Shown here in pieces: positions 1-6,339 of a stretch of DNA of 10,923 bases (the stretch's first letter is position 1; every line of letters starts with the position of its first letter). The stretch lies in NCBI GenBank assembly GCA_025928215.1, contig JAICJW010000126.1, positions 1-10,923 on the forward strand, read 5' to 3'. The stretch is from Chloroflexia bacterium (GTDB lineage Bacteria > Chloroflexota > Chloroflexia > Thermomicrobiales > JALYUS01). The notes beneath the pieces were generated by a model. It had not been told where the DNA came from. It saw only the letters and a program-made list of their open reading frames with translations, and ran no database searches. The translations under genes were made by a program, and so were the position numbers.

Positions 1-461
1 GCGTCGAGGTCGGCGGACTGGCCGTAGAGGTCTACGACGACCACGGCCTTCGGCAGTTTGCCTCGCATCGCCCGCTTCGCCAGCGCCGCCCGCAGGAGGG
101 CCGGGTCCATGTTCCAGGAGGTGCGCTCGCTGTCAATGAAGGTCGGGCGCGCGCCGCAGTAGGCGATGGGGTTGACGCTGGCGGAGAAGGTGAAGGTGCT
201 GCCGAAGACTTCATCGCCGGGGCCGACGCCGAGGAGGATCATCGCGAGATGGAGGGCGGCGGTGCCGGAGGTGAGCGCGGCGGCATAGGCCGCGCCGGTC
301 GCCTCGCAGAACTCCCGCTCGAAGGCATCCACATGCGGGCCGAGCGGCGCGATCCAGTTCGTCTCGAAGGCTTCCCGCACATAGGACTGTTCGAGGCCGG
401 ACATGTGAGGCGGCGAGAGATACAACTTCTGCTGGGTTTTCGGCATCACTTCGAGGACCAC
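1..461 (-). CDS. DegT/DnrJ/EryC1/StrS-family PLP-dependent sugar aminotransferase, N-terminal part
   Basis: The visible 153 codons match the N-terminal half of the sugar aminotransferase family that moves an amino group from glutamate to a nucleotide-linked keto-sugar, feeding capsule, O-antigen or glycan synthesis in the cytoplasm. Seen: an opening around LYLSPPHMSGLEQSYVREAF then NWIAPLGPHVDAFE, the PLP phosphate-binding segment TSGTAALHLA (about residues 64-73), GPGDEVFGSTFTFSASVNPI, and the cofactor-side segment VVVVDLYGQSADLD near the window edge. The Schiff-base lysine and C-terminal half lie outside the window. I chose GTG at 461 because GGAG sits 8 nt upstream (470-473); ATG at 444-446 is in frame but has no ribosome site. 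It follows the epimerase gene by about 100 nt in the same direction, a usual pairing for modified-sugar synthesis. The substrate cannot be told. Family confidence is high, exact start moderate. Confidence 0.92.
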   Translation of the reverse strand, partial: MVLEVMPKTQQKLYLSPPHMSGLEQSYVREAFETNWIAPLGPHVDAFEREFCEATGAAYAAALTSGTAALHLAMILLGVGPGDEVFGSTFTFSASVNPIAYCGARPTFIDSERTSWNMDPALLRAALAKRAMRGKLPKAVVVVDLYGQSADLD

Positions 462-486
462 GGCGGTTTCTCCATTCCTGCTGTTG

Positions 487-560
487 CGAGTAGCCAGTTG
501 GGAGTGGGCTGGCTTCGGATCTCTTTTTCTGACTACCGACTACCGACTACCAACTACTCC
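487..560. repeat. Heptamer-repeat inverted element A, between epimerase and aminotransferase genes
   Basis: One arm has three exact copies of GACTACC (531-551) plus degenerate AACTACT (552-558). The other arm has degenerate heptads of the reverse-complement type, AGTAGCC, AGTTGGG and AGTGGGC (489-509). They face each other across about 21 nt and could fold as an imperfect stem. The element begins directly after the TAG stop of the epimerase gene (562-564) and fills most of the gap before the aminotransferase. Similar elements lie at 4451-4534 and 7324-7369. The repeats are seen directly; folding or a role in mRNA ends is inference. Confidence 0.7.
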
Positions 561-561
561 C

Positions 562-1701
562 CTAGCCATCACACGCGACCGACATCAACTGCTCCATCGT
601 GCTCGTAATCGCGATCCGGTTCGTATCGAACGGGCGGTACTGCGGTGCGACCTCGCCGACAATCTGGCTGAGAAACTGGTGGTTGTTGTACCGGCGATCC
701 CGGTAGTTCCGCACCTCGCCCGTGTCCAGCGCTTCCTTCATCTCGCGGATGCTCTCTTCGAGGGTGTGACACGGTACGAAGCCGAGGGCCTCACGAATCT
801 TCGTGAAGTGGACGTAGTAGTTGCGCTTGTCGGTCACCAGATCGTTCGTCAGCACTTCGGCGCGCGGGATGAGGCGCTGGATGATCGCGCCGACTTCCTT
901 CAACTGATGATTCTGCTCGTCAGAGCCGACATTGAACGTCTCACCGGCGACCGTCTTAACCGGCGCTTCGAGGGCGAGAACGAGGGCGCGGGCAATATCG
1001 TCCACATGGACGAACGGCCGCCACTGGTCGCCGCCATGAATCGTGATCTGCCCTTCCGTGACCGCCTTCGCCGTCATTACGTTGACCGCAAGATCGTAGC
1101 GCGGGCGGTAGGAGTGGCCGTACGCCGTCGCGAAGCGCATAATGACCGGCGCAAAGTCGGCATCCCGCATATCAAGCAGCGCGCGCTCGGCGGCGATCTT
1201 CGTGTTCGCGTAGAGCGAGACGGGGTTGAGGGGAGATGTTTCATCGAGCATTTCCTCGCTCGCTCCATAGACGCTGCACGTCGAGCCGAAAATCATCCGG
1301 CCAACGCCTTCCTGCTTCGCGGCACTGGCGATGATCCGGGTCGCTTCGAAGTTCGTGCCGATCGTGAACGCTTCGTCAATCGCGCATGCCGGGTCGCCGA
1401 CGATCGCGCCGAGATGAATGACGGCGCTCACGCCCCGCATCGCGCGCGCGACGACCATCCGATCCCGGAAGTCCGCGACGACCATCTCGAGGCACGGATG
1501 AGAGAAAATGTCCCGGATCGCGTCATCGCCGTACATCAGGCGATCCAGAACGCGGACGTGGTAGCCGCGATCGAGCAGCCGCCGCACGAGGATCGAACCG
1601 ATATATCCCGCCGCCCCGGTCACGAGCACCGGCGCGGCGCCGACTGCCTGATGCGGTGCTGACTGTGCCGTTTTCGCGTTTACAAAACCCTTTGCGATCA
1701 T
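562..1701 (-). CDS. NAD-dependent epimerase/dehydratase (extended SDR family)
   Basis: A 379-residue extended short-chain dehydrogenase acting on nucleotide sugars, such as an epimerase, 4,6-dehydratase or reductase. Seen: the NAD-binding glycine motif TGAAGYIG at residues 28-35 with an acidic strand end VLDRL at 51-55, the DFRD segment near 77-80, the active-site serine/threonine segment FGSTCSVYG at 138-146, the catalytic pair Y164 and K168 in YANTK, then MRFATAYG, GGDQWRPFVHVDD and ETFNVGS. Length is a little over typical because 23 residues precede the Rossmann strand. An upstream in-frame ATG at 1725 exists, but I chose ATG at 1701 because CGGAGG lies 6 nt before it. It is first of a pair with the aminotransferase, and its stop touches repeat element A. 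Substrate unknown; family certain. Confidence 0.94.
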   Translation of the reverse strand: MIAKGFVNAKTAQSAPHQAVGAAPVLVTGAAGYIGSILVRRLLDRGYHVRVLDRLMYGDDAIRDIFSHPCLEMVVADFRDRMVVARAMRGVSAVIHLGAIVGDPACAIDEAFTIGTNFEATRIIASAAKQEGVGRMIFGSTCSVYGASEEMLDETSPLNPVSLYANTKIAAERALLDMRDADFAPVIMRFATAYGHSYRPRYDLAVNVMTAKAVTEGQITIHGGDQWRPFVHVDDIARALVLALEAPVKTVAGETFNVGSDEQNHQLKEVGAIIQRLIPRAEVLTNDLVTDKRNYYVHFTKIREALGFVPCHTLEESIREMKEALDTGEVRNYRDRRYNNHQFLSQIVGEVAPQYRPFDTNRIAITSTMEQLMSVACDG

Positions 1702-2032
1702 CTCGGTCCTCCGTATATCGTTCATTCCCCGGTTTGTCAGTCGGCGACTGCTTCCCCGTACTCGATGTAAGAACGATACCGCAGTTCAATAGCGCACTTG
1801 CTGTCAGGTCAAGGGGTCTGAGATGACAGTCCATTCACAAAATGACACCGAACCCTGTAATGCGTTCCGTTCGCCCAGCGATTTGTCAGATTGCCCGAAC
1901 ACATTCTTGTGCAAACATGCACTAGTCGCTTCGCATCTCATTTTGTATAACGGTGCAAATAAGCGATCTATGACGCCCGTCGCCACTATGGGGCGAAAGA
2001 GTGATGAGGGACGGAGGGATTCGGAGGGGAGG
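1702..2032. other. Intergenic region upstream of the epimerase gene, no supported gene
   Basis: About 330 nt between the PAP2 stop and the epimerase start, visibly lower in GC than the flanking genes. Open frames here lack ribosome sites and family-like sequence, so I call none. It holds GTGCA-aaca-TGCAC (1909-1922) and CTGTCA (1801-1806) with TGACAG (1824-1829). On the minus strand TTGACC (1807-1812) is a possible -35, with TATTGA 15 nt further on, a weak match. The epimerase promoter should lie here but I cannot place it firmly. Confidence 0.5.
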
Positions 2033-2683
2033 TTACGCCTCGGTGCGGGGCAGGAGACGGAGTGAGACGATCAACCAGGCGCTGCCGATCAGCAGGCCGC
2101 CGAGCACATCGGTGAGGTAATGCGTATTCAGATAGACCAGGCTGACGGCGACAAAGAGGACGATCAGGATGACAGAAAGGATGACGAGCGCCCGCCGCCA
2201 CCCCGCGAATCGCGCGGCGATCAGCGCGCCGATCAGGCCGTACGTGACGATGGTGAGAATGGTGTGGGTGCTGGGGAAGAGGTAGCCGATAACGCAGAGC
2301 GGCCCGTGGTGGCAGGCTTGCCCGGAGCGCGTGCGCTGGAAAACACCCTTCAGGCAGAGCGTCAGGATGAACGCGCCGGCCGGGCTGGCGATCATCACGG
2401 CGGCGGCGCGACGGCGGCGGAGGCCGATCAGCGCGAGCGCGGCGAGCGGCACAACGAGGATCGTCACCGTGCCGATGTCCGGCCCGAGGTGCATGACACG
2501 CGTGCGGAGGGAGGTATCGTCCTCCTCGGATGCGGTTGGTATGGATCCCCGCACGAAGCGGTGCGCGCGCTCATCGAAGGCGAGCGTCCGGCCTGATTTC
2601 ACGATCACGCCGAGGATGAGAAAGAGGATGACGAGCAGCGCCACCCCACCGAGTTGCGCGATCGCACCCCGTGATTTATCCAT
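2033..2683 (-). CDS. PAP2-superfamily membrane phosphatase
   Basis: A 216-residue integral membrane protein of the phosphatidic acid phosphatase type 2 family, which removes phosphate from lipid or isoprenoid phosphates at the membrane face. Seen: hydrophobic segments near 11-29, 72-87, 96-112, 141-160, 165-187 and 193-208. The three signature motifs are K112-x6-R119 (KGVFQRTR, followed by S where P is usual), PSTH at 137-140 (usual form PSGH), and S181-x6-H188-x3-D192 in SLVYLNTHYLTD. The Arg normally next to the Ser of motif three is Leu182, a possible loss of a phosphate-binding residue. The ATG at 2683 overlaps the PIN toxin stop by 8 nt; an in-frame TTG at 2695 is possible. It is the last gene of the antitoxin-toxin operon. 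Substrate candidates such as undecaprenyl pyrophosphate are inference. Confidence 0.88.
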   Translation of the reverse strand: MDKSRGAIAQLGGVALLVILFLILGVIVKSGRTLAFDERAHRFVRGSIPTASEEDDTSLRTRVMHLGPDIGTVTILVVPLAALALIGLRRRRAAAVMIASPAGAFILTLCLKGVFQRTRSGQACHHGPLCVIGYLFPSTHTILTIVTYGLIGALIAARFAGWRRALVILSVILIVLFVAVSLVYLNTHYLTDVLGGLLIGSAWLIVSLRLLPRTEA

Positions 2684-3089
2684 CGAGGAGATCAAGAAAG
2701 GTTGCGGCCTTCACGATGCGGACGCCTTCGTACTCCCGAAGCACGAGCAAATCCTGATCCTCGCTCACCAAATAATCTGCACCGGCCTGTGCCGCTGTGG
2801 CGAGGAACGTATCGTCCTTCGGATCACGGCTGACTGCGGGAATCTCTCGTACCTCAACAAACTCGGCATCGGTAAGGATCGCAACAATAGCCGCAACGTC
2901 GCGGCCGGGCAGCGTCTTGAATAAACGCACAACCGCCGGGCGTCGCATGGCATCCAACAATTCCAGAATGATAGGCTCGGAGACGATCAATTGGTACTCA
3001 TCAGCGTCGTCGAAAAGAGTGTGCCCCCAACGACTGAGCGGGTTGATGAGTCCGCGCACAAAGCCGACCGTATCAAAGACGACTCTCAT
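2676..3089 (-). CDS. PIN-domain toxin-type ribonuclease
   Basis: A 137-residue single-domain protein matching the PIN family in toxin-antitoxin modules, metal-dependent ribonucleases held inactive by a partner. Seen: first acidic residue D6 in VVFDTVGFVRGLINP, E43 in the helix EPIILELLDAMRRP, the SRDPKDDTFLATAA segment at 87-100 with D89, D92 and D93, and YLVSEDQDLLVL at 106-117 with D111 and D113. The position after D6-T7 is Val where Asn is usual; otherwise the acidic set is complete. The start ATG shares four bases (ATGA) with the antitoxin stop, so the two are translationally coupled, and the end overlaps the PAP2 start. The RNA target is unknown. Classification as a toxin rests on the fold and the antitoxin-like neighbour. 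Confidence 0.9.
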   Translation of the reverse strand: MRVVFDTVGFVRGLINPLSRWGHTLFDDADEYQLIVSEPIILELLDAMRRPAVVRLFKTLPGRDVAAIVAILTDAEFVEVREIPAVSRDPKDDTFLATAAQAGADYLVSEDQDLLVLREYEGVRIVKAATFLDLLDG

Positions 3090-3397
3090 CCCTGGTCGGC
3101 GCGCGAAGCACGGACCGCTTCATCAATCGCGGCGTTGATTTCCTCCTCGGTGTAGCCCTTTGCAATAGCCTCTTCTCGCACGGGTGCGAAATAATTATAG
3201 AGGTCCTTCAGCCACGGCGATCCTGTATGAGCCTCACGGACATGCAAGGGCTTAATCCGCAATTCCCCATCCAGGAGCGTCATTTGCAGCATGCCCTCCC
3301 CTTCGATGCCAAGCTCACGCCGGAACTCGACTGGGATCGTAATCTGGCCGCTCCGCAGTTGCCGAACGATCTTCGTTGTTCGCTTTTGCGCTTTCAT
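3086..3397 (-). CDS. AbrB/SpoVT-fold antitoxin
   Basis: A 103-residue protein with an N-terminal swapped-hairpin AbrB DNA-binding domain at about 12-51 (RQLRSGQITIPVEFRRELGI, then LQMTLLDGELRIKPL). A helical tail follows, containing WLKDLYNYFAPVREEAIAKG and TEEEINAAIDEAVRASR, of the kind that binds a PIN partner. Such proteins dimerise, repress their own promoter and neutralise the toxin. The start ATG at 3397 is preceded by an unusually strong ribosome site, AGGAGGGGAG, as expected if antitoxin must be made in excess. It overlaps the toxin by 4 nt. The upstream promoter at 3437-3465 covers a TTACAT direct repeat that may be the operator. Identity is well supported; function is from family knowledge. 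Confidence 0.92.
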   Translation of the reverse strand: MKAQKRTTKIVRQLRSGQITIPVEFRRELGIEGEGMLQMTLLDGELRIKPLHVREAHTGSPWLKDLYNYFAPVREEAIAKGYTEEEINAAIDEAVRASRADQG

Positions 3398-3436
3398 TCT
3401 CCCCTCCTATACTGGCGAGAGGTGACCGGTGCCTGG

Positions 3437-3465
3437 ATTTTACATAATTACATCGGACGATGCAA
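3437..3465 (-). promoter_or_regulatory. Sigma70-like promoter of the antitoxin-toxin-PAP2 operon with operator-like repeat
   Basis: On the minus strand TTGCAT (3460-3465) is followed after exactly 17 nt by TAAAAT (3437-3442), which predicts a start near 3430 and a leader of about 33 nt. In plus orientation the direct repeat TTACAT-AA-TTACAT (3440-3453) lies in the spacer and touches the -10 box, a good place for autorepression by the AbrB-type antitoxin. Promoter call from consensus match; operator role inferred. Confidence 0.6.
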
Positions 3466-3553
3466 GCCGCGCGGCGAGATGCCGCGTCGTGATACAGTAT
3501 TCTTCACTTCGGGTGCATCCCGCACCGCCTGCCGTAGCGAAAACTGGGGACGA

Positions 3554-5131
3554 ATGATAATGGATGAATTTCGCGACAGTATACTGATCCTGATTACCGA
3601 GACCTCCACGAACCTGCCGCCGGATGTCCGGCGCGCGATGGCGCGTGCGGTCGAGACGGAGACGGGCGAGCGGTCCGCGCAGGCCCTCGGTGTCATCACC
3701 ACGAATATTGCGATGGCCTGTGAGAATGTCGGGCCGATCTGCCAGGATACAGGCTGGTTGACCTTCGAGGTACGCACGCCGGTCGGGGCGAATCAGATCA
3801 TCCTCAAGCGGCTCATTCAGGAAGCGGTCGTGGAGGCGACGAAGCGCGGCAAACTGCGCGAGAACTCCGTGGATTCGCTGACCGGCACGAACAGCGGCGA
3901 CAATCTCGGCCCCGGCAGCCCGACGATCCACTTCGAGCAGTGGGAGCGGGACGAGATCGAAGTGAAACTGCTCCTCAAGGGCGGCGGCTGCGAGAACAAG
4001 AATATCCAGTACTCGCTGCCGATGGAGGTGCCGCACCTCGGGCGGGCGGGGCGCGATCTGGATGGCGTGCGCAAATGCCTCCTTCATGCCGTCTGGCAGG
4101 CGCAAGGGCAGGGATGCAGCACGGGCGCAATCGGCGTCTGCATCGGTGGGGACCGCTCCTCCGGCTACCTGCACGCCAAGGAGCAGTTGTTCCGCTCGCT
4201 CGATGATACGAACCCGCACCCGGACCTGCACCGCCTCGAAGAGTACATTATGCAGATGTCCAACACGCTCGGCATCGGCACGATGGGCTTTGGCGGCGGC
4301 GTGACGCTGATCGGCTGCAAGATCGGCGCACTGAACCGGTTGCCCGCCAGCTTCTTCGTCTCCGTCGCCTACAGTTGCTGGGCTTTCCGTCGCCTCGGCG
4401 TCGTGCTGGACGCGCGGACGGGCGGCATTACACGATGGCTGTACAAAGAGAGTTCGGAGATCGGAGTTCGGAGTTCGGAGAATGGGGAGCATTTCGCTTC
4501 GAACATCGAACATCGAACTCCGAACACCGAAAACGGCTTCTCCCTTACCGGCAAGGAGAAGGTGCTGCGCGCGCCGGTGACTGAGGAGCAGGTGCGGGAT
4601 TTGCGGGTTGGTGATGTCGTCGTCATCTCCGGCGAGATGTACACGGGGCGGGACGCGGTGCATGCCTATCTGATGAAACACGAACCGCCGGTGGATTTGC
4701 ATGGTTCCGTTCTCTACCATTGCGGGCCGGTGGTGATGCAGAATGGAACCTACACGATCACGGCGGCGGGGCCAACGACAAGCATCCGCGAGGAGCCATA
4801 CCAGGGAGAGATCATCAAGCGGTACGGCGTGCGCGCGGTGATGGGTAAGGGCGGCATGGGCCCGAAGACATTAGCAGCGCTCCAGGAGCACGGCGCGGTT
4901 TATCTGAACGCGATCGGCGGCGCGGCGCAATATTACGCCCGCTGTATTGACGAAGTGCTGGATGTCAACCTGTTGGAGTTCGGCATCCCTGAAGCGATGT
5001 GGCATCTGCGCGTCCATGATTTCCCAGCCATCGTCACCATGGACGCGCACGGCAACTCGCTGCACGCGGAGATCGAAAATTCCTCCGCCTTCCTGCTCTC
5101 CCGACTCGCCGAGCCAGTCTTCACGAAGTAA
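3554..5131 (+). CDS. Class I (iron-sulfur) fumarate hydratase, fused alpha and beta domains
   Basis: A 525-residue Fe-S hydro-lyase of the fumarase class I type, which interconverts fumarate and malate in the TCA cycle; L-tartrate dehydratase is the related alternative. Seen: the alpha domain at about 7-295 with C63 in CQDTG, GGGCENKN at 143-150, C188 in GCSTGAIGVCIGG, GTMGFGGG, and C275 in SCWAFRR, three cysteines placed to hold the 4Fe-4S cluster. The beta domain at about 335-520 has LRVGDVVVISGEMYTGRDAVH, CGPVV, GPTTSIR, GKGGMGP and an IGGAA segment. CST replaces the usual CPP around C188, and REE follows where RM is usual. The linker, residues about 300-327, is encoded by heptamer repeats. 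The start is ATG 3554 or ATG 3560; GGGGA at 3546-3550 is better spaced for the second. It diverges from the toxin-antitoxin operon, and the frame stays open upstream to 3227 without fumarase-like sequence. Confidence 0.93.
   Translation: MIMDEFRDSILILITETSTNLPPDVRRAMARAVETETGERSAQALGVITTNIAMACENVGPICQDTGWLTFEVRTPVGANQIILKRLIQEAVVEATKRGKLRENSVDSLTGTNSGDNLGPGSPTIHFEQWERDEIEVKLLLKGGGCENKNIQYSLPMEVPHLGRAGRDLDGVRKCLLHAVWQAQGQGCSTGAIGVCIGGDRSSGYLHAKEQLFRSLDDTNPHPDLHRLEEYIMQMSNTLGIGTMGFGGGVTLIGCKIGALNRLPASFFVSVAYSCWAFRRLGVVLDARTGGITRWLYKESSEIGVRSSENGEHFASNIEHRTPNTENGFSLTGKEKVLRAPVTEEQVRDLRVGDVVVISGEMYTGRDAVHAYLMKHEPPVDLHGSVLYHCGPVVMQNGTYTITAAGPTTSIREEPYQGEIIKRYGVRAVMGKGGMGPKTLAALQEHGAVYLNAIGGAAQYYARCIDEVLDVNLLEFGIPEAMWHLRVHDFPAIVTMDAHGNSLHAEIENSSAFLLSRLAEPVFTK
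4451..4534. repeat. Heptamer-repeat inverted element B inside the fumarase gene
   Basis: The left arm has heptads AGTTCGG, AGATCGG, AGTTCGG, AGTTCGG and degenerate AGAATGG (4451-4485). The right arm has CGAACAT, CGAACAT, CGAACTC, CGAACAC and CGAAAAC (4500-4534). The right arm is an imperfect reverse complement of the left, with 14 nt between. It is read through in frame as about 28 polar residues at the boundary of the alpha and beta domains. The bases differ in style from the surrounding GC-biased codons. Confidence 0.8.
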
Positions 5132-5191
5132 TCGAATCGAGGACGTATCCGCACGCTGAGAGCCCATGCGCCCGATCACACGGAAACTAAA

Positions 5192-5223
5192 GGAACGGAG
5201 AGGGCTTCGGCTCTCCCCGCTCC
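5192..5223 (+). terminator. Strong hairpin downstream of fumarase, possible terminator
   Basis: GGAACGGAGAG (5192-5202) pairs imperfectly with CTCTCCCCGCTCC (5211-5223) around a short loop, about 60 nt after the fumarase stop. Only TT follows, not a full T tract, so an intrinsic terminator is possible but not proven. It ends two bases before the left inverted repeat. Confidence 0.4.
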
Positions 5224-5225
5224 TT

Positions 5226-5258
5226 AACCGAAGCGCCGATGGGATCTCGGTGGAGGGC
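5226..5258 (+). repeat. Left 33-bp inverted repeat (outer end AACCGAAG)
   Basis: The sequence starting AACCGAAGCGCCGATGGGAT recurs as its reverse complement at 6340-6372. The first 23 bases are identical, then two mismatches, then TGGAGGG identical. The outer ends face away from each other, as in terminal inverted repeats of a transposable element. The next bases outward are TT. Confidence 0.75.
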
Positions 5259-5394
5259 ATCCTGATGCGACTCGGGCGGCGCGGTCGCCGTCTCGGCCAG
5301 CGCCTGCAACGTGCGGCGGCAGCGGGATTGCACCTCGGCGGAGCGGCCGGGCATCCCGGCGAAGAGCCGGGCCATCTGCTCCTGCACCTTCCGC

Positions 5395-5624
5395 TCGTCC
5401 GCGCCTCGGCCAGCAGGGCGGCGTACTCCGCCACGAAGGCCGCGCGCTTCGCCTCGTCGGCCTTGAGCAGGCGCTCCTTGGGTCGCTTGTAGACGAAGCC
5501 CAGCCGGTGCAGGTAACGCGTGCCAGCGCTCGCGCTCGCGCGGCGTCGGGGAGTGGTACATCCGCTCCCGGAGTTGGCGTATGTCGAGCTGCCTGCACGC
5601 CAATACTGCCGCGATCTCGGCCAT
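5395..5624 (-). pseudogene. IS630-type transposase remnant (internally deleted, frameshifted)
   Basis: Two family-like pieces lie in different minus frames. Piece one (about 5520-5624) reads IRQLRERMYHSPTPRERERW, the start of an IS630-type N-terminal domain. Piece two (about 5400-5519) reads YLHRLGFVYKRPKERLLKAD and then FVAEYAALLAEA, the end of the second helix-turn-helix just before the catalytic domain. The roughly 80 residues that should join them are missing and the frame changes, and the DDE catalytic domain is absent. A further open stretch at about 5260-5394 (QEQMARLFAGMPGRSAEVQ and onward) is not recognised. The call rests on pattern memory of the family, without a search. Confidence 0.65.
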
Positions 5625-5702
5625 GCCCCACGCTCCCACCCTACCCCCACCAGCACGCGGAGCATACCCGATCGCCATGCCGGCTTCATCGGCGCTGCCG
5701 GT

Positions 5703-6239
5703 TTAGCGTGTTATCTTTGCGTTGCTCTGACGGACAATCTCGTCAACGACACGCGCGAGCGGTGCGGCGGCGTCGATGGTAATCCCTTCTTTCGGAATGC
5801 CTTCTCTCGTTTGAAACGATCGCGCAGTGACTTCCCGTTCCGCTGGTTTTCCGCCCCAGTCGCTTGGGTCCACTGCCACCCGCTCAGCAATCCGCCGATT
5901 CATTGTGTCAAAGTCAACTTCAAGGATAAAAACGCCGTCGAACAAATCGATGAACTTTGCAGAATTCATCGAACCACCGCAGAAGAACGTCACCGCCTCA
6001 TCCCGGTTGGCGACTAAGGCCTTTACTCTCTCTACATCCCAGATGTGGTGCTCGGAAATGAAGGTCGCCGAGTGCTCGTGCGGGCGGCCCTCCGTCGGTA
6101 TGCCGGTTTTCGGATCGCCTTGATAGGCCAATTCCCGGTCGCCATGAATAGCATGGTAGCTGCGCCGCTGCAATTCGGTGCAGACCGCCGTCTTGCCGGA
6201 GCCAGAAACGCCTGTAATCAGATAATTCCTCACGCCCAT
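5703..6239 (-). CDS. Small P-loop kinase-like NTPase, substrate unknown
   Basis: A 178-residue single-domain protein of the adenylate/shikimate-kinase-like P-loop fold. Seen: strand and Walker A YLITGVSGSGKTAV with G10, K16 and T17; an acidic residue D34 in HGDREL at the usual catalytic or substrate position after strand two; HIWDVERVKAL; strand VTFFCGGS at 83-90; strand VFILEVD at 103-109; then an Arg-rich segment MNRRIAERVAVD that could act as the lid, and a C-terminal DEIVRQ helix. It most resembles small orphan nucleoside-kinase-like proteins; I cannot name the substrate. No ribosome site precedes ATG 6239. Instead a -10-like TATCCT ends 6 nt upstream, suggesting a leaderless transcript. 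The gene lies wholly between the two inverted repeats at 5226 and 6372, beside the IS630 remnant, so it may be a mobile-element passenger. Confidence 0.82.
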   Translation of the reverse strand: MGVRNYLITGVSGSGKTAVCTELQRRSYHAIHGDRELAYQGDPKTGIPTEGRPHEHSATFISEHHIWDVERVKALVANRDEAVTFFCGGSMNSAKFIDLFDGVFILEVDFDTMNRRIAERVAVDPSDWGGKPAEREVTARSFQTREGIPKEGITIDAAAPLARVVDEIVRQSNAKITR

Positions 6240-6245
6240 GGTTGG

Positions 6246-6275
6246 AGGATACCACCAACCAGATGACACCAACAA
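6246..6275 (-). promoter_or_regulatory. Candidate leaderless promoter of the kinase-like gene
   Basis: On the minus strand TTGTTG (6270-6275), an 18-nt spacer and TATCCT (6246-6251) are followed by six bases and then the ATG at 6239. Transcription would start at or next to the A of ATG. No Shine-Dalgarno sequence is present. Moderate consensus match only. Confidence 0.4.
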
Positions 6276-6339
6276 TCGGCGGGGCGAGCTGCTGTCTCCT
6301 ACGGCTGGCGCGGCCGTGTTGCTGGACGTACCCCAGGAG

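Noticed and set aside
487..564. Heptamer arrays considered as CRISPR
   Set aside because: Units are 7 bp with no spacers, and no cas genes are nearby.
484..1662. Long plus-strand open frame of 392 codons opposite the epimerase gene
   Set aside because: It is antisense to a clear SDR gene, rich in Arg and His as expected from GC-biased reverse codons, and has no family motifs.
1804..1986. Possible 60-codon gene in the gap upstream of the epimerase
   Set aside because: No ribosome site, unusual composition and no recognisable motif.
3227..3553. Upstream extension of the fumarase frame
   Set aside because: It overlaps the antitoxin gene on the other strand and does not resemble fumarase; starts at 3554 or 3560 fit the family.
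3440..4720. Minus-strand open frame of 426 codons opposite fumarase
   Set aside because: It mirrors the fumarase coding sequence and carries no recognisable domain.
5187..5678. A complete gene of 163 codons in the remnant region
   Set aside because: Transposase-like segments fall in two different frames, so this frame joins unrelated pieces and is not one intact protein.
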